A DNA stretch of 64,000 nucleotides from Virgibacillus_F necropolis_A (GTDB lineage: Bacteria > Bacillota > Bacilli > Bacillales > Amphibacillaceae): positions 2,356,001-2,420,000 of the forward strand of contig NZ_CP084992.1 of assembly GCF_044793635.1 (NCBI RefSeq), in the 5' to 3' direction. Of this stretch, positions 16,937 through 25,118 are shown in pieces. The position numbers and the translations under genes are program-made. The notes under the pieces are model-generated. The model made no database searches and was not told the origin of the DNA. It saw only the letters and a program-made list of their open reading frames with translations. The first letter of the stretch is position 1. Every line of letters begins with the position of its first letter.

Positions 16937-17425
16937 ATGTTTCGTACAAGAGTTTTAACAACAATGGCAGTTTTTATTGCATTGGGTACAATCGGGGCGC
17001 AGTTGCTTTGGTTTCCAGCGGGAATTGCGAAGGCATACCCTGTTCAGCATGCGGTGAATGTAATGGCAGCAATAACATTGGGGCCTGGACCTGCAGTCGT
17101 TATTGCGTTCATGACAGGTCTAATTCGTAATATGCTTGGACTTGGGACATTGCTTGCTTTTCCAGGTGGAATGATCGGAGCATTTTTAGCGGGTCTATTG
17201 TATAAAAAATTCCGGCGGAAAATACTGGCTGTGGTCGGGGAAGTAGTTGGAACAGGAATAATTGGATCGTTATTTTCTGTACCATATGCAAACCTGTTAA
17301 TGGGCAGTTCGCTTGGCGCATTTGTATTTTTACCATCATTTTTTGTGAGCAGTATTTCAGGAGCGTTTATCGGCTACTTTGTCGTGATTCGTGTAAAACA
17401 AACCAATCAATTACAGAACGTATAG
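16937..17425 (+). CDS. thiW: ThiW, thiamine-precursor transporter S component (ECF type)
   Basis: A 162-residue, highly hydrophobic protein with about five membrane spans. It begins MFRTRVLTTMAVFIALGTIG and contains the ThiW-like stretch WFPAGIAKAYPVQHAVNVMA and FPGGMIGAFLAGLLY. ThiW is predicted to bind hydroxyethylthiazole and to work with the shared ECF energising module, which is not in this window. ATG at 16937 after GAGGGGG is preferred over the TTG at 16919. It ends the first thi transcript, just before the second TPP riboswitch. Confidence 0.88.
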   Translation: MFRTRVLTTMAVFIALGTIGAQLLWFPAGIAKAYPVQHAVNVMAAITLGPGPAVVIAFMTGLIRNMLGLGTLLAFPGGMIGAFLAGLLYKKFRRKILAVVGEVVGTGIIGSLFSVPYANLLMGSSLGAFVFLPSFFVSSISGAFIGYFVVIRVKQTNQLQNV

Positions 17426-17439
17426 CACTTACAAGGAAG

Positions 17440-17526
17440 TCTACTAGGGGCGCAACATGCTGAGACAAGGAACAATTCTTGGTCCCTTTGAACCTGAACT
17501 GGATAATGCCAGCGTAGGAAAGTAGT
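17440..17526 (+). promoter_or_regulatory. TPP riboswitch upstream of tenA
   Basis: A second complete TPP aptamer: CTACTAGGGGCGC, GCTGAGACAAGG, CCCTTTGAACCTGAACTGG, ATAATGCCAGCGTAGGAAAG and closing AGTAG (P1 with CTACT). No terminator follows; instead a hairpin masks the tenA ribosome site. Confidence 0.96.
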
Positions 17527-17537
17527 GAGGACGGAAC

Positions 17538-17583
17538 CCTCCATTTGTCACTCTTCTAGTAGCTTCAAACAAATTCAAGGAGG
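17538..17583 (+). promoter_or_regulatory. Hairpin sequestering the tenA ribosome binding site
   Basis: CCTCC (17538-17542) plus ATTTGT (17543-17548) pair with ACAAAT (17569-17574) and GGAGG (17579-17583), with a TCAA bulge on one side. GGAGG is the ribosome site of tenA (ATG at 17591). The arrangement suggests translational control by the TPP aptamer just upstream. Confidence 0.6.
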
Positions 17584-17590
17584 CATTTTA

Positions 17591-18277
17591 ATGACTTTCA
17601 CTGAAACGTTACGCAAAGAAAACCAAGATGTTTATGAGGCGATTTTTAACCATTCCTTTGTACAAGGAATTGGTAAAGGTAGTGTTCCAAAAGAGGCATT
17701 AGCACATTATATAAAAGCTGATTATGAGTACTTAAATGCGTTTATGTACATTTATGGAATAGCAATCTCCAAGTCAAACAACCGAGGGGATATTAGCTTT
17801 TTTAACAACCAGATTGATTTCGTGTTAAATAGTGAAGTCCATCCACACAATAACTTTTGTGAACAAATTGGTGTAAGTTATGAGGAACTCCAAGGCTATC
17901 CACTGCCACCAACAGCAGATCATTACGTGAAGCACATGATGTACCATGCACATATGGGAAGTCTAGCTGAAACAATTGCAGCACTTTTACCTTGTCCATG
18001 GACATATTTAGAGATTGGACAGGAATTAATGCACGATTACCAACCTGCGGAAGATCATCCATTCCACCCGTGGATTTCGTTTTACGCGAATGAAGAGGTT
18101 GCGGAAATTACTATGCAGATGCGAGATATGTTGGATAAATTAGCTGCAGATGCAAGCCCTGCTGAACTAGAACAGATTAGAATTGCATTTAGAAAAAGCT
18201 GTCAATTGGAGTTGTCATTCTGGGAAATGGCATATACCTGTGAAGTGTGGCCAGTTGGCGACTATGTAAAAGTGTAA
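17591..18277 (+). CDS. tenA: Aminopyrimidine aminohydrolase / thiaminase II
   Basis: TenA salvages HMP from degraded thiamine by hydrolysing aminomethyl pyrimidine. The 228-residue helical protein shows HSFVQGIGKGSVPKEALAHY, DYEYLNAF, AALLPCPWTYLEIG with the catalytic Cys135, and a C-terminal SCQLELSFWEMAY. The frame extends upstream to 17525, but ATG at 17591 with AAGGAGG is clearly the start. It has its own TPP riboswitch, separating it from thiDMEW regulation, and a terminator follows. Confidence 0.95.
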   Translation: MTFTETLRKENQDVYEAIFNHSFVQGIGKGSVPKEALAHYIKADYEYLNAFMYIYGIAISKSNNRGDISFFNNQIDFVLNSEVHPHNNFCEQIGVSYEELQGYPLPPTADHYVKHMMYHAHMGSLAETIAALLPCPWTYLEIGQELMHDYQPAEDHPFHPWISFYANEEVAEITMQMRDMLDKLAADASPAELEQIRIAFRKSCQLELSFWEMAYTCEVWPVGDYVKV

Positions 18278-18296
18278 ATTAAATAGATATAGCAAT

Positions 18297-18328
18297 AGGT
18301 GTCTTCCTAATGGGAGGCATCTTTTTTT
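18297..18328 (+). terminator. Intrinsic terminator after tenA
   Basis: AGGTGTCTTCC pairs with GGGAGGCATCT, followed by a run of seven T. Confidence 0.85.
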
Positions 18329-18446
18329 CGACAAAAACCGGGAAGTGACAGGCACCGCCACAAAAACTTCTTGCTTTATCTAACGCAGGGTAATATACTA
18401 GGTTACAACACTAATGCACTAACTTTGATGAGAAGAGGGATCAAAT

Positions 18447-18833
18447 TTGATTCTTAACACAGACAGTACGAAACCAATTTATATACAGATCTCGGAGTGG
18501 ATTGAGGCAGAAATTTTGAATGGGAATTTTCAACAGGGTGAAAAGGTTCATTCTCAATACACGCTTGCAGAAATGTTTACGATTAATCCAGCCACAGCAG
18601 CAAAGGGATTAAATATTCTATCTGATGAGAACATACTTTTTAATAAACGTGGACTTGGAAAGTTTGTGTCAGATAATGCTATTGGGATTATTATGGAAAA
18701 AAGAAAAAATAAAAACCTGAAGGGTATGTTAAAAGAACTAATTTTGGAAGCTGATCGGCTACATGTTAGTGAGGATGAATTAATCGAGATGATAAAATCC
18801 TTCACAAACGAACGTAAGGGGGCAGAGGAATGA
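18447..18833 (+). CDS. GntR-family regulator, YtrA type
   Basis: A 128-residue regulator: an N-terminal winged helix (KPIYIQISEWIEAEILNGNF, then SQYTLAEMFTINPATAAKGL) and a short helical C-terminus without a ligand domain, as in YtrA-type GntR proteins. Such genes sit first in operons for ABC transporters and usually repress them. It overlaps the ABC ATPase gene by four bases (ATGA). The start is TTG at 18447 after an AAGAGGG region. Confidence 0.88.
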   Translation: MILNTDSTKPIYIQISEWIEAEILNGNFQQGEKVHSQYTLAEMFTINPATAAKGLNILSDENILFNKRGLGKFVSDNAIGIIMEKRKNKNLKGMLKELILEADRLHVSEDELIEMIKSFTNERKGAEE

Positions 18834-19732
18834 ATATCATCGAATGTACGGATTTAACAAAAAAACATGGGCGTTTGACAGCGTTGAATGATATATCTAT
18901 AGCAATTGAAGAAAATAAAGTGACAGGTTTAATTGGCGCAAATGGTGCAGGTAAAACCACTTTATTAAAAATATTGGCAGGATATTGGTGGAAAACTTCC
19001 GGTGAGGTAAAAGTATTTTCGGAACAACCATTTAATAACATCAAGGTTTCGGCAAACACCATTTTTGTTGATGACCTAATGGATCTTCCTACCGCTTTAA
19101 CCCTTTCTGAAATACTGCATGAAGCTGAACGTGTATACGAAAAATGGGACAATCAACTTGCTTTTCGTCTATTTGATTATTTTTCTTTTAATCCTAACCA
19201 GGTACATAGTAGTCTTTCAAAAGGAAAGAAAAGTACATTTAATATGATTTTGGGATTGTCAGCCCGATGTGCGTTAACGATTTTTGATGAGCCAACTACT
19301 GGAATGGATGCAAGTGTGCGGAAGGATTTTTATCGAGCGTTATTAAAAGATTATTTGGCGCATCCCCGATCTATAATTATCTCCAGTCACTATTTAGATG
19401 AAATGGAAGATATATTGGAAGAAGTATTGCTGATTGAAGATGGGGAGAAACGTCTTCATGTGCCAATTGATGAATTGAAAGAATACGCGATTGGTGCAAC
19501 CGGAATGTCACAAAACATTAACGTGCTGACAAATGGCAGGGAAGTTTTTTTCAAAAAGGATTTAGGTAATAATCGTACATATGTCGTAGTCAGGAATAAC
19601 TTTTCAGAAGCTGATTTAGAAAAAGCAAGGGAGGCTGGATTAGTAGTTGCCCCGGTGTCTTCCGGTGATTTATGTGTGTACATGACTAATAAAAAAGCAG
19701 GGGGAATTGACGATGTCTTTAACAACGATTAG
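18830..19732 (+). CDS. ABC transporter ATP-binding protein
   Basis: A 300-residue ATPase with Walker A GANGAGKTT (residues about 36-44), a signature region SSLSKGKKSTFNM (LSKGKK in place of LSGGQ) and Walker B ALTIFDEPTTGMD. The C-terminal 90 residues are a separate accessory domain. The altered signature is typical of the YtrB/antibiotic-peptide-associated subfamily. It is co-transcribed with the GntR gene upstream and a membrane protein downstream. Confidence 0.9.
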   Translation: MNIIECTDLTKKHGRLTALNDISIAIEENKVTGLIGANGAGKTTLLKILAGYWWKTSGEVKVFSEQPFNNIKVSANTIFVDDLMDLPTALTLSEILHEAERVYEKWDNQLAFRLFDYFSFNPNQVHSSLSKGKKSTFNMILGLSARCALTIFDEPTTGMDASVRKDFYRALLKDYLAHPRSIIISSHYLDEMEDILEEVLLIEDGEKRLHVPIDELKEYAIGATGMSQNINVLTNGREVFFKKDLGNNRTYVVVRNNFSEADLEKAREAGLVVAPVSSGDLCVYMTNKKAGGIDDVFNND

Positions 19733-20465
19733 TACCGGTAATCTTGTGAGAAAGCAATTCCAGTATAAAATGAAAGCTTATATTGGTGTATTTAGCTCGT
19801 TAATGGTGTTACAGATATTGGCTATTTTGTTTTCATTGGGTGGAAGTGGGGGATCTGGTGGTAGTGGCTCCCATGGTATAAGTATAAATGTTAGGTATTA
19901 CTCGGCAAGTATCGTAGTCGTCTTTACGATGCTGTGGGCTTTTATAAGTGCAATATTGATTACCACAAAAGCATATCGGGAAGATGATTTTACCTTTGTC
20001 ACGAATCGAGTGACGGCCAATCTATCAAACATTGTCTTTTTAGGAACTGCTAGCATAATAGGTGGAGTTACTGCCGTATTATCAGGGTATCTATTAAAAG
20101 TAGTTATGTATTATGTGCCTGACAGTGGCCAGTTTATTGGTATTAGCTCAGGACCTAGTCCGCTGGAACTTTTATTTGGGCTTTTTGCCACGATTCTGTT
20201 TGTATTTATGTTCAGTTCTCTTGGGTATCTTGTTGGAACTTTGGTACAGTTACATAAAATATTTGTAGTTGTATTGCCAGTTGTGTTTTTTGGCTATATA
20301 ACTTTTGGAGAACAGCGTATAGGTATTCATCCGTTAATACAGTTAGGTGAGTTTTACTTCCAGGAAACATCTTTTCCGTTATTTTTATCAAAGGCAGTAA
20401 TTACAATCGCCATACTTTTTACTGGATCTGTATTGTTGTCAAATCGAATGGAGGTTAGACGATGA
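19713..20465 (+). CDS. ABC transporter permease-like membrane protein
   Basis: About 250 residues with six predicted membrane spans. A Gly/Ser-rich loop (GGSGGSGGSGSHG) lies between spans 1 and 2. ATG at 19713 with AGGGGGA upstream is preferred over the TTG at 19707. It overlaps the ATPase gene, so the two surely act together. Substrate unknown; relatives in GntR-ABC operons respond to cell-envelope antibiotics. Confidence 0.82.
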   Translation: MSLTTISTGNLVRKQFQYKMKAYIGVFSSLMVLQILAILFSLGGSGGSGGSGSHGISINVRYYSASIVVVFTMLWAFISAILITTKAYREDDFTFVTNRVTANLSNIVFLGTASIIGGVTAVLSGYLLKVVMYYVPDSGQFIGISSGPSPLELLFGLFATILFVFMFSSLGYLVGTLVQLHKIFVVVLPVVFFGYITFGEQRIGIHPLIQLGEFYFQETSFPLFLSKAVITIAILFTGSVLLSNRMEVRR

Positions 20466-21178
20466 CGACTTTCTTTTTTACAATCCTACCAATTATTATT
20501 CTAGCTATTATTTTTGGGTTTGTTGTTTTTATAACCAATCGAAATGCAAAAAAGAAGAGAATGTTTATATCTGGCCGAAAAATTCAATGGATATTTGGAG
20601 CTTATTTTGCAGTTTTACTTATTTCCGTAGGGTTATTCTTTATGATACCAACAGAAGCAAATTCAACTACAAATATGGAGGTCAATGAAACAAATTCCCT
20701 TTCTATATATGTGGATTTTAGTAATGGGAATGTGTCCCGCATTAACAGTAATTTCATTGATAAACAATGGAGTTTTGAATATGAAGGCGATAAGCTTTCC
20801 ATGAAAGTTTTTGATAATAATATTTCTACTAAGACAGCCATTTTTGTAGGAGGAAAGAGTAATGAAAGCAACACTATTGATGCTACTTATTATCAAACAC
20901 CAACATATGTTGGGGGAATTGATGTCACAAACCAGATAAAACCACCAGGTGTTAATTTAACGAGTGAAACATTAACTATAGATAGTCCTGAGCGAACGGA
21001 ATTTCATTTTAATATGTTTAAACAAGAATTTCCTGTAAATCAATTTATAGGTGAAGAACACGACGTTGAAAGCAGTAGATCTATTATAAGAGGTGAACAA
21101 ATACTTTATATACGTATACCTAAAGATATTAAACTACTAAAAGATAATTACGCAGGTATTGAGTATATTGATGAATGA
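20462..21178 (+). CDS. Membrane-anchored protein of the GntR-ABC operon
   Basis: A 238-residue protein with two N-terminal membrane helices (residues about 5-25 and 42-60) and a C-terminal domain of about 170 residues outside the membrane that is rich in Asn, Ser and beta-strand patterns. It overlaps the permease gene by four bases (ATGA) and is the last gene in the operon. I do not recognise the family. It could be a sensor or accessory part of the exporter. Confidence 0.7.
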   Translation: MTTFFFTILPIIILAIIFGFVVFITNRNAKKKRMFISGRKIQWIFGAYFAVLLISVGLFFMIPTEANSTTNMEVNETNSLSIYVDFSNGNVSRINSNFIDKQWSFEYEGDKLSMKVFDNNISTKTAIFVGGKSNESNTIDATYYQTPTYVGGIDVTNQIKPPGVNLTSETLTIDSPERTEFHFNMFKQEFPVNQFIGEEHDVESSRSIIRGEQILYIRIPKDIKLLKDNYAGIEYIDE

Positions 21179-21306
21179 TTAATTAACAAGGAAGACATCT
21201 GAACAATGGCTTGTCAAAACGATTTCCTCCACCCACTTATAACACTATAGGCTCCTCTTGAATATCATGACAGATAGAAGCAGAAGTGATAATTGGAGGA
21301 GAGAAA

Positions 21307-22719
21307 ATGGAAATACATGTAGTGCAACGTGGAGAAACTTTGTGGAGAATAGCACAGGGTTATGGAGTAGATATTAATCAGGTTATTTTAGTGAACCAGT
21401 TGGATAATCCTGATGTGCTTGTGGTGGGTCAATCGCTAGTGATTCCTAATCTGCAACAAGAATATGTAGTTACACCAGGAGATAATTTATGGGCTATCGC
21501 ACAACGCTATGGGGTAACGGTAGCGGAGCTTGCTCAGGCAAATAATATTACAAATCCCGCGCTGATTTATGTTGGTACCTTGCTTCAGATTCCGTATGTT
21601 ACCCATGTTGTTCAGGTCGGTGAATTTTTGTGGGGAATTGCACAGCAATATGGCGTTCCTGTAAATCAGATCACTGACGCGAATAATATTTCGAACCCGT
21701 CATATATCTATCCGGGCCAACGGTTAAGAATACCGGCTTCAGCTAAACCAATAATTGAAGTGAATACGTATACTACTCAACTGAATGAACAGGGAAGACG
21801 TGAAGTACTTGCTTTAGGAAGTAATTTCACTTACCTTTCACCATTCATGTATAGTGTGCAGGCAGATGGAACGATAACAGAATTGCAGGAATCTCAAGTG
21901 TTAGAAGCTGCTAGAGCGACGAATACTGCTCCCCTTCTTGTATTAACAAACTTTACGGAAGGAGAGTTTAGTTCGGATGTGGCTGCAACTATTTTAAGAA
22001 ATCCTGAGCTACAAGAAACCTTAATTTCAAACATCTTGGAAACAATAAGAGCAAAAGGCTATACCGGTATAAATATTGACTTCGAATATGTTTATCCAGA
22101 AGACCGGGAAAATTATAATGCATTTTTACGTCGTCTCGTGGCACGCTTTCATCCTGAAGGATTAGTTGTTTCTACAGCTCTGGCTCCAAAAGATAGTGCT
22201 GATCAGGAGGGCTTATTATATGAAGCGCACGACTATGAGGCACATGGGAATATTGTTGATTTTGTAATCATTATGACATATGAATGGGGATGGGCTGGGG
22301 GAGAACCGTGGGCAATCGCCCCAATTAATGAAGTACGTGAAGTGTTAGATTTCGCTGTAACCGTAATCCCGCGCGATAAAATTCTAATGGGTGTGCCTTT
22401 GTATGGCCGTGATTGGAATATTCCTTGGCAGGAGGGAACGATTGCCAGAACCATAAGTCCAAAGGAAGCTGTAAATTTAGCTGCCGAATATAATGTGCCG
22501 ATTCAATATAATGAAAGCTACCAATCTCCATTTTTTCAATATGTAGATGAAAGTGGTCAGAGGCACGAGGTCTGGTTTGAAGATGCCAGGAGTGTGCAGG
22601 CTAAATACGATACTGTAAAGGATTATAATCTAAGAGGTATTAGTTATTGGGTGCTTGGTAATCCATTCCCAGAAAATTGGGCCGTCCTAGGAGATAATTT
22701 TACTATTAGAAAGTATTAA
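21307..22719 (+). CDS. Spore cortex-type glycoside hydrolase: three LysM domains plus GH18 (YaaH/SleL-like)
   Basis: A 470-residue protein. Three LysM modules occupy residues 1-145 (HVVQRGETLWRIAQGYGV, VVTPGDNLWAIAQRYGV, HVVQVGEFLWGIAQQYGV). A GH18 barrel follows, with the catalytic segment GYTGINIDFEYV holding the final Asp-x-Glu of the family motif, and YEWGWAGGEPWAIAP. SleL/YaaH enzymes hydrolyse spore cortex peptidoglycan during germination as N-acetylglucosaminidases. SleL and YaaH have two LysM modules; three here is unusual. There is no signal peptide, as in spore-coat-associated relatives. ATG at 21307 follows GGAGGAG. Confidence 0.9.
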   Translation: MEIHVVQRGETLWRIAQGYGVDINQVILVNQLDNPDVLVVGQSLVIPNLQQEYVVTPGDNLWAIAQRYGVTVAELAQANNITNPALIYVGTLLQIPYVTHVVQVGEFLWGIAQQYGVPVNQITDANNISNPSYIYPGQRLRIPASAKPIIEVNTYTTQLNEQGRREVLALGSNFTYLSPFMYSVQADGTITELQESQVLEAARATNTAPLLVLTNFTEGEFSSDVAATILRNPELQETLISNILETIRAKGYTGINIDFEYVYPEDRENYNAFLRRLVARFHPEGLVVSTALAPKDSADQEGLLYEAHDYEAHGNIVDFVIIMTYEWGWAGGEPWAIAPINEVREVLDFAVTVIPRDKILMGVPLYGRDWNIPWQEGTIARTISPKEAVNLAAEYNVPIQYNESYQSPFFQYVDESGQRHEVWFEDARSVQAKYDTVKDYNLRGISYWVLGNPFPENWAVLGDNFTIRKY

Positions 22720-22725
22720 AACAAA

Positions 22726-23295
22726 TTATATTATAGCAGAATCTATTAAATCTCCATTTTCTTGCGGTTCTATCTGGTTAATAAATTCTTTAAGATTGCC
22801 ATTATAGACTAATTGAAAATTGGAGGCCTCCTGTAAATCATGTGGTGTCACGAGTGATAATGGTTTTGTGAAATCAATAATGCCACATTCCTTTAAAACA
22901 GTCGCAACAAACTGTGAGCAAAAGTAAGCATTTTCTCTTTTAATTTGTTTGTTTACTGTAACTGCAAATAATCCTAATAAATTGTATCGATAGAGGTGCT
23001 TTTGTGCCTCTATTTTCTTTATATAACGATTGACTTTTTGAACCTGAATATCCGTTACCTCACAACAATAAATTGCACATCTGGCCTGCTTAAATAAACC
23101 ATCTTGAATGTCTTCTTTAACAAAGCCTCCGATAAAAGGATTTCTTTCGCTTTTTCTTCCGAAGCTGTATACGTCCGTTAAATGCGGATCAAAAGAAATG
23201 GATGCGTGATTATACGGTTTTCTGGTGTAATACTTAATCATTTTTGTGAAAAGTGTTCCAGTGTCTGTCAGGATAATAAATACCTTATTTTCCAT
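22726..23295 (-). CDS. YiiX-type permuted papain-like (NlpC/P60 superfamily) protein
   Basis: A 189-residue protein that looks like a circularly permuted NlpC/P60 hydrolase: the His region KPYNHASISFDP comes first (about residues 27-38) and the Cys region NAYFCSQFVATVLKECG near residue 125 comes second, the order seen in YiiX/YaeF-like proteins. These act on peptide or lipid amide bonds. There is no signal peptide. It is convergent with the LysM-GH18 gene, only 6 bases apart. The exact substrate is unknown. Confidence 0.75.
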   Translation of the reverse strand: MENKVFIILTDTGTLFTKMIKYYTRKPYNHASISFDPHLTDVYSFGRKSERNPFIGGFVKEDIQDGLFKQARCAIYCCEVTDIQVQKVNRYIKKIEAQKHLYRYNLLGLFAVTVNKQIKRENAYFCSQFVATVLKECGIIDFTKPLSLVTPHDLQEASNFQLVYNGNLKEFINQIEPQENGDLIDSAII

Positions 23296-23452
23296 AATAA
23301 ATCTCCCCTCGTACTATCATCTTTTTTTATATTAAGGTGTGTTTGCAATATAGGTAAGCACCCAGAGTAATAGTTGATGATAGGACCTGAGACGTATATT
23401 GAATATTGGTAGTAGATCATGCTGATTATTATATGAATTTTCATACATTAAA

Positions 23453-23481
23453 TTGTTTTTACATCATTGTTATGGTATGAT
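23453..23481 (+). promoter_or_regulatory. Sigma-A promoter of the hflX-mph operon
   Basis: TTGTTT and TATGAT are separated by exactly 17 bases. Transcription would start near 23488, giving a leader of about 355 bases before hflX. The stretch 23296-23452 shows nothing else I can support. Confidence 0.6.
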
Positions 23482-23507
23482 TATTCTAATCTTAATTAGA
23501 AATGGAG

Positions 23508-23634
23508 GGTTTCCTTGTGTGGATTGTTAGACTTCGATTCCAAACTTTGAACCGTTAATTTAATACGTTCAAAAGCTCTGCTTGTGTTGTAGAGTAGACG
23601 GGATTAGTCTGTCCATTTGTAAGGAAACCTTTTT
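23508..23634 (+). terminator. Attenuator 1: long-range terminator overlapping the leader-peptide ribosome site
   Basis: GGTTTCCTT (23508-23516) is perfectly complementary to AAGGAAACC (23621-23629), which is followed by five T. The 5' arm touches the ribosome site and start of the leader peptide, so a ribosome on the leader would block this stem. A smaller hairpin (AGAC/GTCT near 23596-23610) sits inside. Confidence 0.55.
23517..23558 (+). CDS. 13-residue leader peptide of the hflX-mph attenuator
   Basis: GTG at 23517 is preceded by GGAGGG with a 7-base spacer. The frame reads MWIVRLRFQTLNR and stops at TAA. Short Arg-containing leaders placed before terminators are used to sense ribosome-targeting antibiotics in Bacilli: a stalled ribosome prevents terminator folding. 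Here the peptide lies at the 5' end of a transcript with several terminators before hflX. It is too short to be found by normal gene calling. Stalling is inferred, not shown. Confidence 0.65.
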   Translation: MWIVRLRFQTLNR

Positions 23635-23648
23635 ATATACGATGCGAT

Positions 23649-23679
23649 AAAAAGAAGGGGAGTAGTCTACCTTCTTTTT
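23649..23679 (+). terminator. Attenuator 2: intrinsic terminator in the hflX leader
   Basis: AAAAAGAAGG pairs perfectly with CCTTCTTTTT across an 11-base loop; the T-run is part of the stem end. It lies between the leader peptide and hflX. A weaker CCCTT/AAGGG hairpin followed by six T lies at 23715-23737. Confidence 0.75.
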
Positions 23680-23790
23680 GTTACCTGAAAATACTTAATA
23701 TGAATCTATGCTAGCCCTTTTACAAGGGGGATTTTTTAGCATATCATTTTTGATGTTGGAATTTGTATTGAGGATTTCCCGTTTACTTAA

Positions 23791-23816
23791 ACACAGGCAG
23801 ATGTCTGTGTTTTTTT
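23791..23816 (+). terminator. Attenuator 3: intrinsic terminator just before hflX
   Basis: ACACAG pairs with CTGTGT around GCAGATGT, followed by seven or more T, 28 bases before the hflX start. Transcription from the upstream promoter must pass it to reach hflX. Confidence 0.75.
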
Positions 23817-23843
23817 AGTATGCAAAAATGGAGGGAAATAGAT

Positions 23844-25115
23844 ATGAAACGAAAAGCTGTTTTAGTTGGGGTAAATGTAAAGAATAATCACGAGGAATTT
23901 GAACATTCCATACAAGAATTAGAAAACTTAGCTGCCGCATGTAACATTGATACTGTTGGTGTAATCACCCAAAATTTAGATCGGGTTAATCAAGGACATT
24001 ATATTGGAACAGGAAAAATTGAAAAATTACAGGCGATGGTTAACGAGAAAGAAGCAAATGTGGTTATTTTTGATGACGAATTATCATCTTCACAAATTAG
24101 AAATTTAGAATCGTCCTTGGACTGTGGAGTTATTGATCGCACGGTGCTTATACTGGAAATCTTTGCAAAACGTGCAAAAACGAGAGAATCTAAACTTCAA
24201 GTAGAAATTGCCAGGTTGAGATACATGCTACCAAGATTAATAGGTAGCCGCGAGTCACTTGGACGACAAGGTGGAGGAGCGGGACTGAAAAATAGAGGTG
24301 CAGGAGAAACAAAGTTAGAGCTGGACCGGAGAAAAGTTGAAGTAAAGATAGCACAATTAAATAAAGAGCTGGAAAATGTAGTAGATCAACGGAAGACACA
24401 AAGAAAAAAGCGTAACAAAAATGATATTCCGGTTGTTTCCCTTGTAGGTTATACAAACGCAGGTAAATCAACCATGATGAACGCGGTATTAGAATTATTT
24501 AATAATGAAATGGATAAACAAGTATTCGAGAAAGATATGCTGTTTGCAACGTTAGAAACCTCAGTAAGAAAGGTGAAATTAGCGACAAATCAAACCTTTT
24601 TATTGACCGATACGGTAGGATTTATTAATAAGCTGCCACACCATCTCGTAAAAGCATTCCGATCAACATTGGAAGAAGTGATCGAAGCGGATGTTCTCAT
24701 TCATGTGATAGACGTCTCAAATCCATATCATGAAGAGCAACGAAAGCTAACGAATGAAATAATGCAGGAAATTGGCATAGAAGATATTCCGATTATCTAT
24801 GCTTATAACAAAGCAGATCTATCGGATCGGAAGTTTCCAGCTGTTGAAAATAATTGTGTGTATCTTTCTGCGAGAAACAAAGTTGGAATTGGGGCGATAG
24901 CTCAATTAATTAGTGAGTATATTTTTGAGGATTATATTCAATATGAATTATTAATCCCATATACAGATGGCCATGTTGTTTCATATTTTAATGAGCATGG
25001 GAATGTATTACAGGAAGATTATGAGATGGAAGGAACGAAATTAATAGTCGAATGTAAAATCGCTGATGCTGAAAAGTTTGAGCAATATGTAAGAAATACA
25101 AAAAAGGAAGTGTAA
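23844..25115 (+). CDS. hflX: HflX ribosome-splitting GTPase
   Basis: HflX binds 70S ribosomes and splits stalled or antibiotic-bound ones; some homologues give macrolide/lincosamide resistance. The 423-residue protein has the N-terminal HflX domain (GTGKIEKLQAMV, VIFDDELSSSQIRNLE), the Gly-rich linker SRESLGRQGGGAGLKNRGAG, and the GTPase domain with G1 GYTNAGKST (residues 202-210), G3 DTVGF and G4 NKAD. ATG at 23844 follows GGAGGG. The upstream leader peptide and three terminators, and the mph gene 3 bases downstream, indicate induction by ribosome-targeting drugs, so this copy may be a resistance type rather than a housekeeping one. Confidence 0.93.
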   Translation: MKRKAVLVGVNVKNNHEEFEHSIQELENLAAACNIDTVGVITQNLDRVNQGHYIGTGKIEKLQAMVNEKEANVVIFDDELSSSQIRNLESSLDCGVIDRTVLILEIFAKRAKTRESKLQVEIARLRYMLPRLIGSRESLGRQGGGAGLKNRGAGETKLELDRRKVEVKIAQLNKELENVVDQRKTQRKKRNKNDIPVVSLVGYTNAGKSTMMNAVLELFNNEMDKQVFEKDMLFATLETSVRKVKLATNQTFLLTDTVGFINKLPHHLVKAFRSTLEEVIEADVLIHVIDVSNPYHEEQRKLTNEIMQEIGIEDIPIIYAYNKADLSDRKFPAVENNCVYLSARNKVGIGAIAQLISEYIFEDYIQYELLIPYTDGHVVSYFNEHGNVLQEDYEMEGTKLIVECKIADAEKFEQYVRNTKKEV

Positions 25116-25118
25116 TTT

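Noticed and set aside
16903..17130. 75-residue ORF overlapping thiW
   Set aside because: It is a shadow frame of thiW, rich in Cys/Gly/Asn by translation of the hydrophobic gene in another frame.
18329..18446. Short GTGACAGGCACC phrase and possible GntR operator
   Set aside because: Such short phrases recur in Bacillaceae spacers, and no clear inverted repeat near the GntR promoter could be defined.
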